DNA from: Alphaproteobacteria bacterium
GTDB lineage: Bacteria; Pseudomonadota; Alphaproteobacteria; Caulobacterales; Maricaulaceae
Length of the DNA stretch: 47,517 nt
Assembly: GCA_016124665.1 (NCBI GenBank)
Contig: WGNH01000022.1
Coordinates: 1-47,517, forward strand
Direction: 5' to 3'
In this document: piece by piece, positions 8,128 through 16,183 of the stretch
Layout: every line of letters starts with the position of its first letter
How positions within the stretch are numbered: the stretch's first letter is position 1
Notes under the pieces: model-generated
Database searches by the model: none
What the model saw: the letters and a program-made list of their open reading frames with translations, nothing else
What the model was told of the DNA's origin: nothing
Position numbers and translations under genes: made by a program

Positions 8128-9998
8128 TCCAGCCCGACCGTTGTCACTTCTTCCGAAAGAATTGTGGCGCTGACTTCGCGGTCACCGCCGACGATGCGAT
8201 AATCGCCTGGCGGCAAGGTGATGGGATCGCCACCGGTCAGGCCCGAGGCGACGGTCTCGCCCTCCACATTGATGACAACAAACCGGGTGGCGACTGCGCG
8301 GGTCATGGCATCAGCGAGACCGCCGGCATCGACGGCGCTGAAATAGCGGCCATTGCCGGCCGCAGCCCAGCTTTCAAACGTTTGCTCCAGTCCTGCATCA
8401 TCAATGGCAAAGCCGACGATATTGACCCTTATGTCCCAGCCCAGATCGCGCAGGGCGGTAATTTCGCTGGCAGCATCGCCATCACAGGTTTCCTCGCCAT
8501 CGGTCAGGACGACCAGAACGCGCTGGCCGGTTGCACCCGCGAGATCGGTTCGGACATGAGCGATGGACGCACCGATGGGTGTGCGAGCCAGATTCATGGC
8601 GTTGATACCGGTGATGGCGGACGTCACCGCTGCGGCATCGAGCGGGCCGAGCGGAATTTCCAGATCGGTGCGGCAGCTGTCGGCCTCGCGATGCCCGAAA
8701 ACGCGCAGGGCGAAACCTGTGCCTTCGGGGATCGTCTCGTTGACGAGCGTCGTGAGCGTCGTCTTTGCGATTTCAATGCGGCGGTCACCGCCAATGCGTT
8801 GCAGCATCGAACCGGACGCATCGAGGATGATCTCGACCGCATCACCCGAGCCGAGGGCGGCACGGTTCTGGGTGACCACCAATTCGCCCGGCGGGGTGGG
8901 GGCGGGGGTGACGCTGAGGGGTTCTGTGTCCATCACCTCGCCGCCGCGTGTGCGGTAGACCAGAGAATAATCACCCACGTCTTCGGGCGCGGCGAGCTCG
9001 ACCACTGGCTCGCTCGGATCAATATAGCTGTAGTCGTAACTGTTGCCTTCGGCATCGGCGATGAAAATCATGTCACCGGCATTGCCAGCCCCTTCCCATG
9101 CCACATTGAAAAGGAAACGGGCATGGACTTCGCCGGGGCCGTCAATTTCAACGCTGGCCTCAACGATTTCGATGGGTGAACGGCCGATGACCCTGTCATT
9201 GGAGACATAGACCACGTCGAATTCGCCCCGGGTTTCGCCAACCCGCAGCATGGCGGTGTTGTCCGTGGTGTTCGACACATAGGTATAGGTACCGATACCA
9301 TTGCGCGCTTCGCCGCCCCGGTCGCTGAAGGTCAGCAGGTCTCCGGAATTTTCCGGCCCCTCGAATGTGACCTCGATGCGCCCGCCGGCATGGATGGATG
9401 CGGGTGCCGTGACTGTTGCGGTGATACTGCCGACTGTTACGGGGGCCCGCGCCAGAATGGTACTGCCAGTGCGATAGACCACATCGTATTCACCTGCATC
9501 GGCCGGTGCGCGCAGACTGCGGGAGCCGTCCGGCGAATTTCCGACATATCCGTAGGATGACCCGCGAATGGATTCGCCATCGCGCTCGGCCCATGTGATC
9601 AGGTCGCCGCGGCTGATCGGGCCGGTCCAGCTCACCTCAATCGATTCTCCGGCACCGGCAGTCGCAGGGGCCGTGATGGTCGCTTCTGCCATGACGACGC
9701 GCAGCGGCTGGCTGGCAACGACCTCTCCGCTGTGTGTGAAGACCAGCAGATAATCGCCAGGCTGTTCGGGAGCTTCGATGTATTCCGGATTCGTCTGAAG
9801 ATAGGAATAGGCTACGCGCCGGGCGCCCTCTTCCAGAGGGCGGATTTCGATCATGTTCCCGGAGTCGTCAGCGGCCGTCCAATTGACCTCGATGCTTTGC
9901 CGTATATAGGCTTCGCCGGATGCTTCAATCGAATAGTTCTGAGCGAATGCCGCGGCGGAAAAAACCGCAAACAGAATACTCGTGACCAGTGCACGCAT
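8124..9998 (-). CDS. Secreted von Willebrand factor A protein with four internal repeats
   Basis: 624 residues. A Sec signal peptide (residues 1-19, cut after AFA) is followed by four tandem units of about 85 residues (about 20-104, 105-192, 193-281, 282-370). Each has the pattern I(E/N)V-x-W/F, then G(D/N)(M/L)I/L about ten residues later, ending GEYDVVYR or similar; they look like Ig-like beta modules. A VWA domain (about 385-575) has the metal site DASGS (393-397), the ARTPIG threonine and LTDGEETCDG. A short beta-rich tail ends the protein. VWA domains usually bind protein partners through a divalent cation; the partner is unknown. AGGGGAG ribosome-binding site. The gene lies 57 nt downstream of the RND permease and could be read through from it. 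Confidence 0.85.
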   Translation of the reverse strand: MRALVTSILFAVFSAAAFAQNYSIEASGEAYIRQSIEVNWTAADDSGNMIEIRPLEEGARRVAYSYLQTNPEYIEAPEQPGDYLLVFTHSGEVVASQPLRVVMAEATITAPATAGAGESIEVSWTGPISRGDLITWAERDGESIRGSSYGYVGNSPDGSRSLRAPADAGEYDVVYRTGSTILARAPVTVGSITATVTAPASIHAGGRIEVTFEGPENSGDLLTFSDRGGEARNGIGTYTYVSNTTDNTAMLRVGETRGEFDVVYVSNDRVIGRSPIEIVEASVEIDGPGEVHARFLFNVAWEGAGNAGDMIFIADAEGNSYDYSYIDPSEPVVELAAPEDVGDYSLVYRTRGGEVMDTEPLSVTPAPTPPGELVVTQNRAALGSGDAVEIILDASGSMLQRIGGDRRIEIAKTTLTTLVNETIPEGTGFALRVFGHREADSCRTDLEIPLGPLDAAAVTSAITGINAMNLARTPIGASIAHVRTDLAGATGQRVLVVLTDGEETCDGDAASEITALRDLGWDIRVNIVGFAIDDAGLEQTFESWAAAGNGRYFSAVDAGGLADAMTRAVATRFVVINVEGETVASGLTGGDPITLPPGDYRIVGGDREVSATILSEEVTTVGLD

Positions 9999-10055
9999 GA
10001 CAATCTCCCCTGTTAGCGGAAGAGATTGTCACCAGAAATGGCAAATTGCCAATGA

Positions 10056-13000
10056 TTAACTGGCGGGGGCCGTCTCTATCTTGCCGGGATCCGTGCGTGC
10101 GGCCTCCTCTTCGGCAAGGTTGAAGAAGCGGGCGATCCGCAGCGGAACGCCGAGGAAGACCGGCGTCAGCACCAGAGTCAGCAGGGTTGCAAAGCCCAGA
10201 CCCCAGACTACGGCGCTGGAAAGCTGCACCCACCATTCCGATGACGGGCCGCCAATGCCGATGACACCGGTGCCGAAATTGGCATTGATCTGGAACACCA
10301 TGGGCAAGAGGCCAAAAATCGTTGTGACCGTGGTCAGCATGACCGGGCGCAAGCGCTGGGCCGCAGTCCGGATGATGGCGTCATCGACGCCGAAGCCGGT
10401 TTCCCGCAAGCGGTGGAAGGTGTCGATCAGCACGATATTGTTGTTCACGACAATGCCCGCCAGCGTCACCACACCGGTACCCACAAACAGCACCGAAATA
10501 TAAGGGAAGGACAACTGGATACCGATCATCACGCCGATGACCGAGAGCACGACGGCCTGCAGGGTCAGGAAGACATGCCAGAAATTGTTGAACTGCCAGA
10601 GCAGGATAACGGCCATCATGAACAATGAAGCCAGCATGGCGACGGCAAAGAATTGTCCGGCCTCGGCGGTTTCCTCGTCCGCGCCGCGGAAGCGGATGCC
10701 AACATCCGTCGAGATGCGGCCGGCTGCCTGTTCCGCCTCGATCCAGATCCGCAATTCATCTCGCAGGAGATTTGCCGCAAATCCGTCATCGGCATTGGCG
10801 CGGATCTCGATCACCCGCATGCCATCCCGGCGATTGATGGAATCGACGCGCTGCCGGGCTTCCCGCGTGACAAAATTGCTCATCGGCACCGCGCCCTCCG
10901 GCGTGTTCACCCGTAACTGGTCCAGTGCATCAATGCCGCGATATTCGGCCGGGAAGCGCACCCGGATATCGACTTCCTCGTCCGCATCATCCGGGCGATA
11001 GCGGCCGACGAGGGCGCCATTTGTGACGAGCTGTACGGCGGCGCCGATCTGCGCCACATCGGCTCCGAAACGGCCGGCCTCCTCGCGGTCCACCTGCAGC
11101 CGCCATTCCAGACCGGGCAGCGGCAATGTGTCCTCGATATCGACAAGACCCTGCGTTTCATCGAGCCGGGCGCGGACGGCGCGGGCTGCTTCATCCAGGG
11201 CGACAAAATTATTGGACCGCAATTCGACCTGCACATCCTTGCCGACCGGCGGGCCGTTCTCGAAGGGACGGACTTCCGTCACAAGTCCGGGAATATCGGC
11301 GACAGCGGCGCGGATATCGGCCAGAATCTCGCGGCCGTCGCGGCGTTGCCCGTGCGGATAGAATTCAATGAAAATCCGGGCCACGGCGTCGGCCGGCGCA
11401 CCGGACACGCCATCATTGAAACTGCCGGACTGGGCGGCGCTTCCGGCCGTGGTGAAATAGCCGCGAATGCCGTCAATCTCGTCAAGGCGCTGTTCGACCT
11501 GGACGGCGAGCTGGTATTGCTCGGCCGGTGACAGGTTGCCGCGCGCGCGGACGAAGACATAGACCTGCTCAGGCTCTGTATCGAGGAAGAATTCGGTGCG
11601 GTGCGGGGTTGCGCCAAACCAGACGATGGTTCCGGCGACGATGGCCATCGTGACCCCGGCAACTGCCAGCGGGCGTTTCACCAGCGCGGCGATCAAACGC
11701 GCATACATGCCGGTCAAGCCGGGCAGTTCGGTCGGGCGGGCGGCGCTTTCCGCGGACAGCATGGCCAGCGTGCCGGGGTCGCCCTTCATCGGCTGTTTGC
11801 CGATGACGGATCCCAGAGCGGGCAGGAAAACCAGCGCCATGACCAAGGCCGATGACAGAACGAAAATCAGCGTGGTTGGCAGATAGGCCATGTATTGGCC
11901 GGGAATGGTGTTCCAGAACAGGAAAGGCAGGAAGGCGGCGAGCGTGGTGCCGGTCGAGGAAACGATCGGCCAGAACATGCGCTTGCCGGCAAGGGCATAG
12001 CTTTCGCGCCGCGGTGTGCCTTCCGCCAGCTTCCGGTCGGCGTATTCGACCACGACGATCGCGCCATCCACCAACAGGCCGACGGCGAGCACCATGGCGA
12101 ACATCACCATGAAGTTCACCGAATAGCCAAACACGCTGAGGAGCAGGAAGGAGAACATGAAGCTGGAGGGGATGGCGATCCCGACCAGCAGCGCCGACCG
12201 CAGTCCGAGCGCGGCAACGACGATGATCATCACCAGAACAATGGCGAGAATGATGGAACTGGTCAGGCTGTTGAGCGAATCCTGGACATAGGTCGAGACA
12301 TCCAGCGAGAAGGCGTGCCCGACCGATTCCGGCCAGCTGGAGGAAATCCCGGCTACGGCCTCACGGACTTCTGCCGTCATGTCGATCACATTGGCGCCGG
12401 GGCGGCGTACGACCTGCAGTGAAAAGGCCGGGCGGCCATTATAGCGCGCGAAGCCGTCACGATCCTTGAAGGTGCGGCGCACTTCAGCCAGATCCGCCAG
12501 CGTCACGACGACGTCACCATTGCGCGCGACCGGCAGGTTGAGCGCATCCTGCGCGGTTTCGAACAGGCCGGGCACTTTCACCTGAAAGCGCGCATCACCC
12601 GTATCCAGCGCCCCGGCCGCCACCAGCTGGTTATTGGCCTGAACGGCGTTGATGACCTGTCCGAAAGTGACGCCATAGGATTCCAGACGCGCCGGATCGA
12701 CCACGACTTCCAGCAATTCATCGCGGGCGCCGGCCAGATTGGCTTCCAGAACAGAGGGCAGGGCTTCCAGCTCGTCCTGCAGGTTGCGGGCGAGACGGTA
12801 GAGCGCGCGTTCCGGCACATCGCCATATAGCTGGACCACAATGGCCGGGGCCAGCGCAGCATTGACCTCTCTGAGCACGGGTTCGCGGGCATCATCGGGA
12901 AATTCGCGGCGGGCGAGGTCGATCGCCTCGCGGACATCGAGAATGGCCTGATCGGCGTCGAAGGTGACATCGAATTCGAGCACCATGGAGCCCGCACCGA

Positions 13001-13259
13001 GCTGGCCGGTGGTGTTGAGCTCCTCCAGGCCTTCAATGGCCCGCAATTCGGTTTCGGCCGGACGCAGGATCAGGCGTTCGGCATCTTCGGGCGACAGGCC
13101 TTCCAACGGCACGATGACGCCGACAAAGGGGATCGGCACATCCGGATCGGCCTCTTTCGGCGCGGTGAGGTAGGAGACCAGCCCCGCCATCAGCAGCACG
13201 CCGAAAATGACCAGGATCATGCGGACGCGATTGACGGCAAAATCGACGATCGAGGTCAT
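10056..13259 (-). CDS. RND-family efflux permease (AcrB/MdtB type)
   Basis: 1067 residues, the usual size of an RND pump: 12 membrane helices and two large periplasmic loops. It starts MTSIVDFAVNRVRMILV and has the proton-relay helix GLLVDGAIVVVEY with its Asp, and VSSTGTTLAAFLPF. Such permeases form trimers that export drugs, detergents or lipophilic compounds by proton exchange, together with an adaptor and an outer-membrane channel. The N-terminus PKEADPDVPIPFVGV is typical of proteobacterial pumps with uncharacterised substrate. Its start overlaps the adaptor stop by 4 nt (ATGA). No outer-membrane gene adjoins; the TolC homologue at 16184 may serve. Confidence 0.93.
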   Translation of the reverse strand: MTSIVDFAVNRVRMILVIFGVLLMAGLVSYLTAPKEADPDVPIPFVGVIVPLEGLSPEDAERLILRPAETELRAIEGLEELNTTGQLGAGSMVLEFDVTFDADQAILDVREAIDLARREFPDDAREPVLREVNAALAPAIVVQLYGDVPERALYRLARNLQDELEALPSVLEANLAGARDELLEVVVDPARLESYGVTFGQVINAVQANNQLVAAGALDTGDARFQVKVPGLFETAQDALNLPVARNGDVVVTLADLAEVRRTFKDRDGFARYNGRPAFSLQVVRRPGANVIDMTAEVREAVAGISSSWPESVGHAFSLDVSTYVQDSLNSLTSSIILAIVLVMIIVVAALGLRSALLVGIAIPSSFMFSFLLLSVFGYSVNFMVMFAMVLAVGLLVDGAIVVVEYADRKLAEGTPRRESYALAGKRMFWPIVSSTGTTLAAFLPFLFWNTIPGQYMAYLPTTLIFVLSSALVMALVFLPALGSVIGKQPMKGDPGTLAMLSAESAARPTELPGLTGMYARLIAALVKRPLAVAGVTMAIVAGTIVWFGATPHRTEFFLDTEPEQVYVFVRARGNLSPAEQYQLAVQVEQRLDEIDGIRGYFTTAGSAAQSGSFNDGVSGAPADAVARIFIEFYPHGQRRDGREILADIRAAVADIPGLVTEVRPFENGPPVGKDVQVELRSNNFVALDEAARAVRARLDETQGLVDIEDTLPLPGLEWRLQVDREEAGRFGADVAQIGAAVQLVTNGALVGRYRPDDADEEVDIRVRFPAEYRGIDALDQLRVNTPEGAVPMSNFVTREARQRVDSINRRDGMRVIEIRANADDGFAANLLRDELRIWIEAEQAAGRISTDVGIRFRGADEETAEAGQFFAVAMLASLFMMAVILLWQFNNFWHVFLTLQAVVLSVIGVMIGIQLSFPYISVLFVGTGVVTLAGIVVNNNIVLIDTFHRLRETGFGVDDAIIRTAAQRLRPVMLTTVTTIFGLLPMVFQINANFGTGVIGIGGPSSEWWVQLSSAVVWGLGFATLLTLVLTPVFLGVPLRIARFFNLAEEEAARTDPGKIETAPAS

Positions 13260-14323
13260 GGCGCGGCCACCGATTCCACAATGGCGCCGTCCTCAACGAA
13301 GTCCTGGCCCTGGACAATGACCCTGGCCGGGTCCGGCAGGCCGGCCACCCAGCTGCCGCCGGGCGCGTCGGACAGCCATTCGACCTCGACGAATCGCACG
13401 CGGTCATTGCTGTCGATGATGCGGACGCCGATATGCCCGTCCTCGTTGAGCGCGAGAACGGTGGTCGGCACCAGATGTGCCCGCTGCGCCGGCAGGGGGA
13501 TGATGATTTCCGTGGTGATGCCGGACCGCAAGACGCCGTCCGGATTGGCAATCGACAATTCGGTCCGGAACGTTCGTGTGGCCGGATCGGCTTGATGCGC
13601 GATGCGGCGAAGTGTTCCGGTCACGGTTTCTCCGGTGATCAGCCGGGCCTCACCCGTCATCCCCGGTTCCAGCACGCCGACATCGCTTTCCGAGACCTGG
13701 GCGACCGCCAGCAATGGATCGAGCTCCAGCACCACGCCGCAGGACGCGCCCGGAGCGAGATAGTCACCGATTTCCGCATCGCGCCGGTCAAACCAGCCGC
13801 CGAACGGCGCACGGATATAGATATTGGCCAATTCCTGCTGCGCCGCTTCGAGACGGGCGCGCGCACCGTCCCGGGCCGCCTCGAGGGCGGCGACGGAATT
13901 CTGGGACCGGTAGCCCCGGTCGCTGAGCGTCACCGCGCCTTCATATTCCTGCTGGGCGGCGCGCAGATCGGCGCGGGCCTGGTCAAGCGCAGCCTGGCGG
14001 GCATCGACTTCCAGCCGGCAAAGAAGATCACCTTCCTCGACGCGGGCGCCTTCCGGTGCGGGCGCTTCAACGACCCGGCCCCCGGTTTCGGCGCGCACGG
14101 AGACCTCGCGCAGGGCTTCTGTCCGGCCCCGCAGCACAAGATAGCCGGGCTGTTCCTCGGCGGTGAAGGTTTCATAGACAACGCGGGGCGCGCGCGACGG
14201 GGCCTGGCCATCCTGCTCGGCCTGACCGGCATCGCGATTATTGAAAACCGTTCCGAAGAGAAAGAAGCTTCCGACCAGAAGGATAATGACGATGGCTGCG
14301 ATATACCGGCCGTTGAAGCGCAT
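13256..14323 (-). CDS. Periplasmic adaptor (membrane fusion) subunit of the RND pump
   Basis: 355 residues. An N-terminal membrane anchor (RYIAAIVIILLVGSFFLFG) replaces the lipoprotein cysteine seen in AcrA. Then come a beta-barrel/lipoyl half-motif (GRVVEAPAPEGARVEEGDLLCRL), an alpha-helical hairpin rich in Ala/Gln/Arg (about 95-155), the second lipoyl half (IRAPFGGWFDRRDAEIGDYLAPG) and the membrane-proximal barrel. It bridges the inner-membrane pump and an outer-membrane channel. I start at the ATG at 14323, placing the helix right at the N-terminus; an in-frame ATG at 14356 would add 11 residues. It is first gene of the efflux operon. Confidence 0.9.
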   Translation of the reverse strand: MRFNGRYIAAIVIILLVGSFFLFGTVFNNRDAGQAEQDGQAPSRAPRVVYETFTAEEQPGYLVLRGRTEALREVSVRAETGGRVVEAPAPEGARVEEGDLLCRLEVDARQAALDQARADLRAAQQEYEGAVTLSDRGYRSQNSVAALEAARDGARARLEAAQQELANIYIRAPFGGWFDRRDAEIGDYLAPGASCGVVLELDPLLAVAQVSESDVGVLEPGMTGEARLITGETVTGTLRRIAHQADPATRTFRTELSIANPDGVLRSGITTEIIIPLPAQRAHLVPTTVLALNEDGHIGVRIIDSNDRVRFVEVEWLSDAPGGSWVAGLPDPARVIVQGQDFVEDGAIVESVAAP

Positions 14324-14406
14324 AATGGATATCCGTCTGATTCGCCCGCAGGCCATGTTGCAGGTGCGAGATAGGCCGAATCCGATTCAGAATCGAGGGG
14401 CAAGCC

Positions 14407-14445
14407 CGGAATTGACGCGTCTTTTTCGGAATTGATCAGAATTCC
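14407..14445. promoter_or_regulatory. Direct and inverted repeats upstream of the efflux operon
   Basis: CGGAATTGA occurs at 14407-14415 and again at 14427-14435, 20 bp apart (two helical turns). The second copy is also half of an inverted repeat GGAATT-GATCAG-AATTCC (14428-14445). The cluster lies 85-120 nt upstream of the adaptor start codon (14323) and before tRNA-Asn. It is a plausible regulator-binding site for the efflux genes; no regulator gene adjoins to support this. Confidence 0.4.
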
Positions 14446-14467
14446 TGAGTGATATGGGGGGCATTGC

Positions 14468-14543
14468 TGGCTCCCTGGGACGGGCTCGAACCGCCGACCC
14501 GGTGATTAACAGTCACCTGCTCTACCAACTGAGCTACCAGGGA
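14468..14543 (-). tRNA. tRNA-Asn (anticodon GTT)
   Basis: 76-nt cloverleaf including an encoded CCA end (14468-14470). The 7-bp acceptor stem TCCCTGG/CCAGGGA (14537-14543 with 14472-14478) pairs perfectly. D arm has AGCTCAGTTGGTAGAGC, T arm has GGTTCGAGCC, and the anticodon loop CTGTTAA gives GTT (complement of 14508-14510). All invariant positions are present. Confidence 0.97.
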
Positions 14544-14620
14544 AAAGCCTTAGCAATGAGGCCGGGGCTATACCACCGGATTTGATCCGGCGGCAAGCCT
14601 TGATGCGCCATCAAATGCAC

Positions 14621-14651
14621 AAAGAAAATCGGGAGCCAGTGAGGCTCCCGA
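14621..14651 (-). terminator. Rho-independent terminator, minus strand, with no annotated gene before it
   Basis: On the minus strand a 9-bp perfect stem TCGGGAGCC/GGCTCCCGA (14651-14643 with 14637-14629, 5-nt loop) is followed directly by TTTTCTTT. No minus-strand gene lies between it and the plus-strand gene starting at 14797, so it probably ends a small RNA made within about 14650-14800. Read on the plus strand no T-run follows, which fixes the orientation. The rest of the 14544-14796 gap shows no reading frame I trust. Confidence 0.7.
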
Positions 14652-14796
14652 CAAGGCATTGGGTGGATGGTGGGGTGTCTTCACGGGAAGACAGGTAAAC
14701 TTTCTCCCAAGAGGGTAAATATGAAGTTAACGAGTTTGCGAAATGGTCGAAAACGATTCAGTCTGCTTGAATAAGTCTTACCGGAAGGGGATTTCC

Positions 14797-15138
14797 ATGC
14801 GTGAATACACAACATATAGCGATTTCTTTCCCTACTACCTACAAGAGCACGCCAGGCTGGAAACGCGGCTGTTCCATTATACGGGCTCGATCCTGGCCAT
14901 CGGCGTGCTGGTTTATGCCCTGGCAACGCAAAACTGGTGGCTTTTGCTGGCGGTGCCCCTGTCCGGCTATTTCTTTGCCTGGGTCAGCCACGCCTTCATC
15001 GAAAAGAACAAGCCGGCGACCTTTACCTATCCGCTATGGTCGCTGCGTGGCGATTATCACATGCTGTTTTTGGCCCTGACGGGAAAGCTTGACCGCGCTC
15101 TGCAGCGCGCCGGTGTGGCGCCTCCGGCGGCAGAATAA
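14797..15138 (+). CDS. Mpo1-like (DUF962) small membrane protein
   Basis: 113 residues. It matches the DUF962/Mpo1 pattern: an N-terminal FFPYYLQEHARLETRLFHYTG segment, two hydrophobic stretches, then GYFFAWVSHAFIEKNKPATF and YPLWSLRGDYHML. The yeast member is an Fe(II) dioxygenase that alpha-oxidises 2-hydroxy fatty acids; the conserved histidines here (EHAR, LFHYTG, VSHAF, DYHM) fit metal binding, but the bacterial substrate is unknown. The ATG at 14797 has a good GAAGGGG 6 nt upstream; a start at 14743 lacks one. It ends 32 nt before the 3' end of the opposing tRNA-Cys. Confidence 0.85.
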   Translation: MREYTTYSDFFPYYLQEHARLETRLFHYTGSILAIGVLVYALATQNWWLLLAVPLSGYFFAWVSHAFIEKNKPATFTYPLWSLRGDYHMLFLALTGKLDRALQRAGVAPPAAE

Positions 15139-15170
15139 GCCGGCTCGCGCTTGTCTGTGACCGGGATTGT

Positions 15171-15244
15171 TGGAGGCTCCGCCCGGAATCGAACCGGGGT
15201 ACACGGATTTGCAATCCGCTGCGTCACCACTCCGCCACGGAGCC
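15171..15244 (-). tRNA. tRNA-Cys (anticodon GCA)
   Basis: 74-nt cloverleaf with encoded CCA (15171-15173). Acceptor stem GGCTCCG/CGGAGCC (15238-15244 with 15175-15181) is perfect and U73, the expected identity base for cysteine, precedes CCA. The anticodon loop TTGCAAA gives GCA (15210-15212). T arm GGTTCGATTCC is canonical. Confidence 0.97.
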
Positions 15245-15323
15245 ATCCTTGCGGTGAGCGGGGTTTGTAACCGAGCCCATTCGTCCCGGCAACGTGTTCT
15301 CGCACGATCGCCGTCATCAGGTG

Positions 15324-15353
15324 TTGCCGCAGGCTTTCAACGCGCGATATAAG
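15324..15353 (+). promoter_or_regulatory. Candidate sigma-70 promoter for the Pcm-like gene
   Basis: TTGCCG (15324-15329), an 18-nt spacer and TATAAG (15348-15353). Transcription would begin near 15360, about 26 nt before the GTG start at 15386. Spacing and position are reasonable, but this is pattern matching only. Confidence 0.4.
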
Positions 15354-15385
15354 CGCCACGCCTTGGTAAATCAGAGGGGGCCCAC

Positions 15386-16039
15386 GTGCCGGATTTTTCC
15401 CGTGAACGCGATGCGATGGTCGATAGCCAGATTCATACGGCGGATGTCACAGACCGCCGGCTTCTGAAAGCGCTGCGGACCTTGCCGCGTCATGCCTTCA
15501 TCCCGAAGAGCAAGGCGGCGGTCGCCTATGCCGATTGTGAAGTGGAGGCGGCTCCGGGCCGCTGGATGATGCGCCCGCGCGATCTGGGCCTGCTGATTCA
15601 TGCTGTCCAGGTGCAGCCGCACGAGCTGGTGCTCAACATTGCCAGCGGCCGTGGCTATGCGGCGGCGGTGTTGTCGCGGATGGCGGAAACGGTTGTCGGT
15701 GTCGAAGCCGACGAGGCGCTGGTCAGGAAATCGTCCGATGCGCTCGCCGATGCCGGCTGCGATAATACGGCAATCATTAGCGGCGATCCGGTAAAGGGCG
15801 CGCCGGGGCAGGGGCCGTATGACGTGATCTTTGTCGAGGGCGCTGTCGAAGACGTGCCGCGCGTCTGGTTTGACCAGTTGAAGGATGGCGGCCGGCTGGC
15901 CGTCGTGGTGCGCAAGGGCATGTCCGGAAAAGCGACGATATTCACGCGGTCCGGCGACAGTATCGGTCACCGTATCGTGTTTGATTCGACGCCGCGGCTG
16001 ATTCCCGGTTTCGAGAAAGAGGCCGGATTCGTCTTCTGA
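15386..16039 (+). CDS. Protein-L-isoaspartate methyltransferase-family protein, degenerate active-site loop
   Basis: 217 residues, GTG start with AGAGGGGG 5 nt upstream. Overall fold and length match Pcm: DSQI, LLKALRTLPRHAFIP, a SAM-binding strand VLNIASGRGYAAAVLSRMA and VVGVEAD. The substrate loop that reads GQTISQP in true Pcm (as in the second copy at 33837) is replaced by GRWMMRP, and the glycine-rich motif is IASGRGY rather than IGTGSGY. So it probably still binds S-adenosylmethionine but may not repair isoaspartate. It precedes tolC, popZ and valS, a neighbourhood that recurs in Caulobacterales as far as I recall. Function uncertain. Confidence 0.8.
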   Translation: MPDFSRERDAMVDSQIHTADVTDRRLLKALRTLPRHAFIPKSKAAVAYADCEVEAAPGRWMMRPRDLGLLIHAVQVQPHELVLNIASGRGYAAAVLSRMAETVVGVEADEALVRKSSDALADAGCDNTAIISGDPVKGAPGQGPYDVIFVEGAVEDVPRVWFDQLKDGGRLAVVVRKGMSGKATIFTRSGDSIGHRIVFDSTPRLIPGFEKEAGFVF

Positions 16040-16080
16040 TGCGGCAAGACGCCGCTTGAAAAGACGGCTGCGTTAATTAA

Positions 16081-16095
16081 GTGAACGATGTTCAC
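16081..16095. promoter_or_regulatory. 15-bp palindrome upstream of tolC
   Basis: GTGAAC-GAT-GTTCAC is a perfect inverted repeat 88-102 nt before the tolC ATG, preceded by the AT-rich TTAATTAA. The size and symmetry suit a dimeric repressor or activator. An AT-rich TATAAA lies closer to the gene (about 16153) without a convincing -35. Confidence 0.45.
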
Positions 16096-16183
16096 ATCTT
16101 TGGCTGTGTCCGGAACCTTACAAAGCCGACACTATGCCTGCGGACATTAACGTATAAACTGCGGCGAAATTCGAGGGACGCAC

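Noticed and set aside
8079-9179. 366-codon plus-strand frame opposite the VWA protein
   Set aside because: The minus-strand frame has a signal peptide, repeats and a metal site; the plus frame has no features.
10056-14323. Divalent-metal (CusA-type) RND pump
   Set aside because: No methionine-rich metal relay or Cus-type neighbours are visible; the general drug/lipophile type is the safer call.
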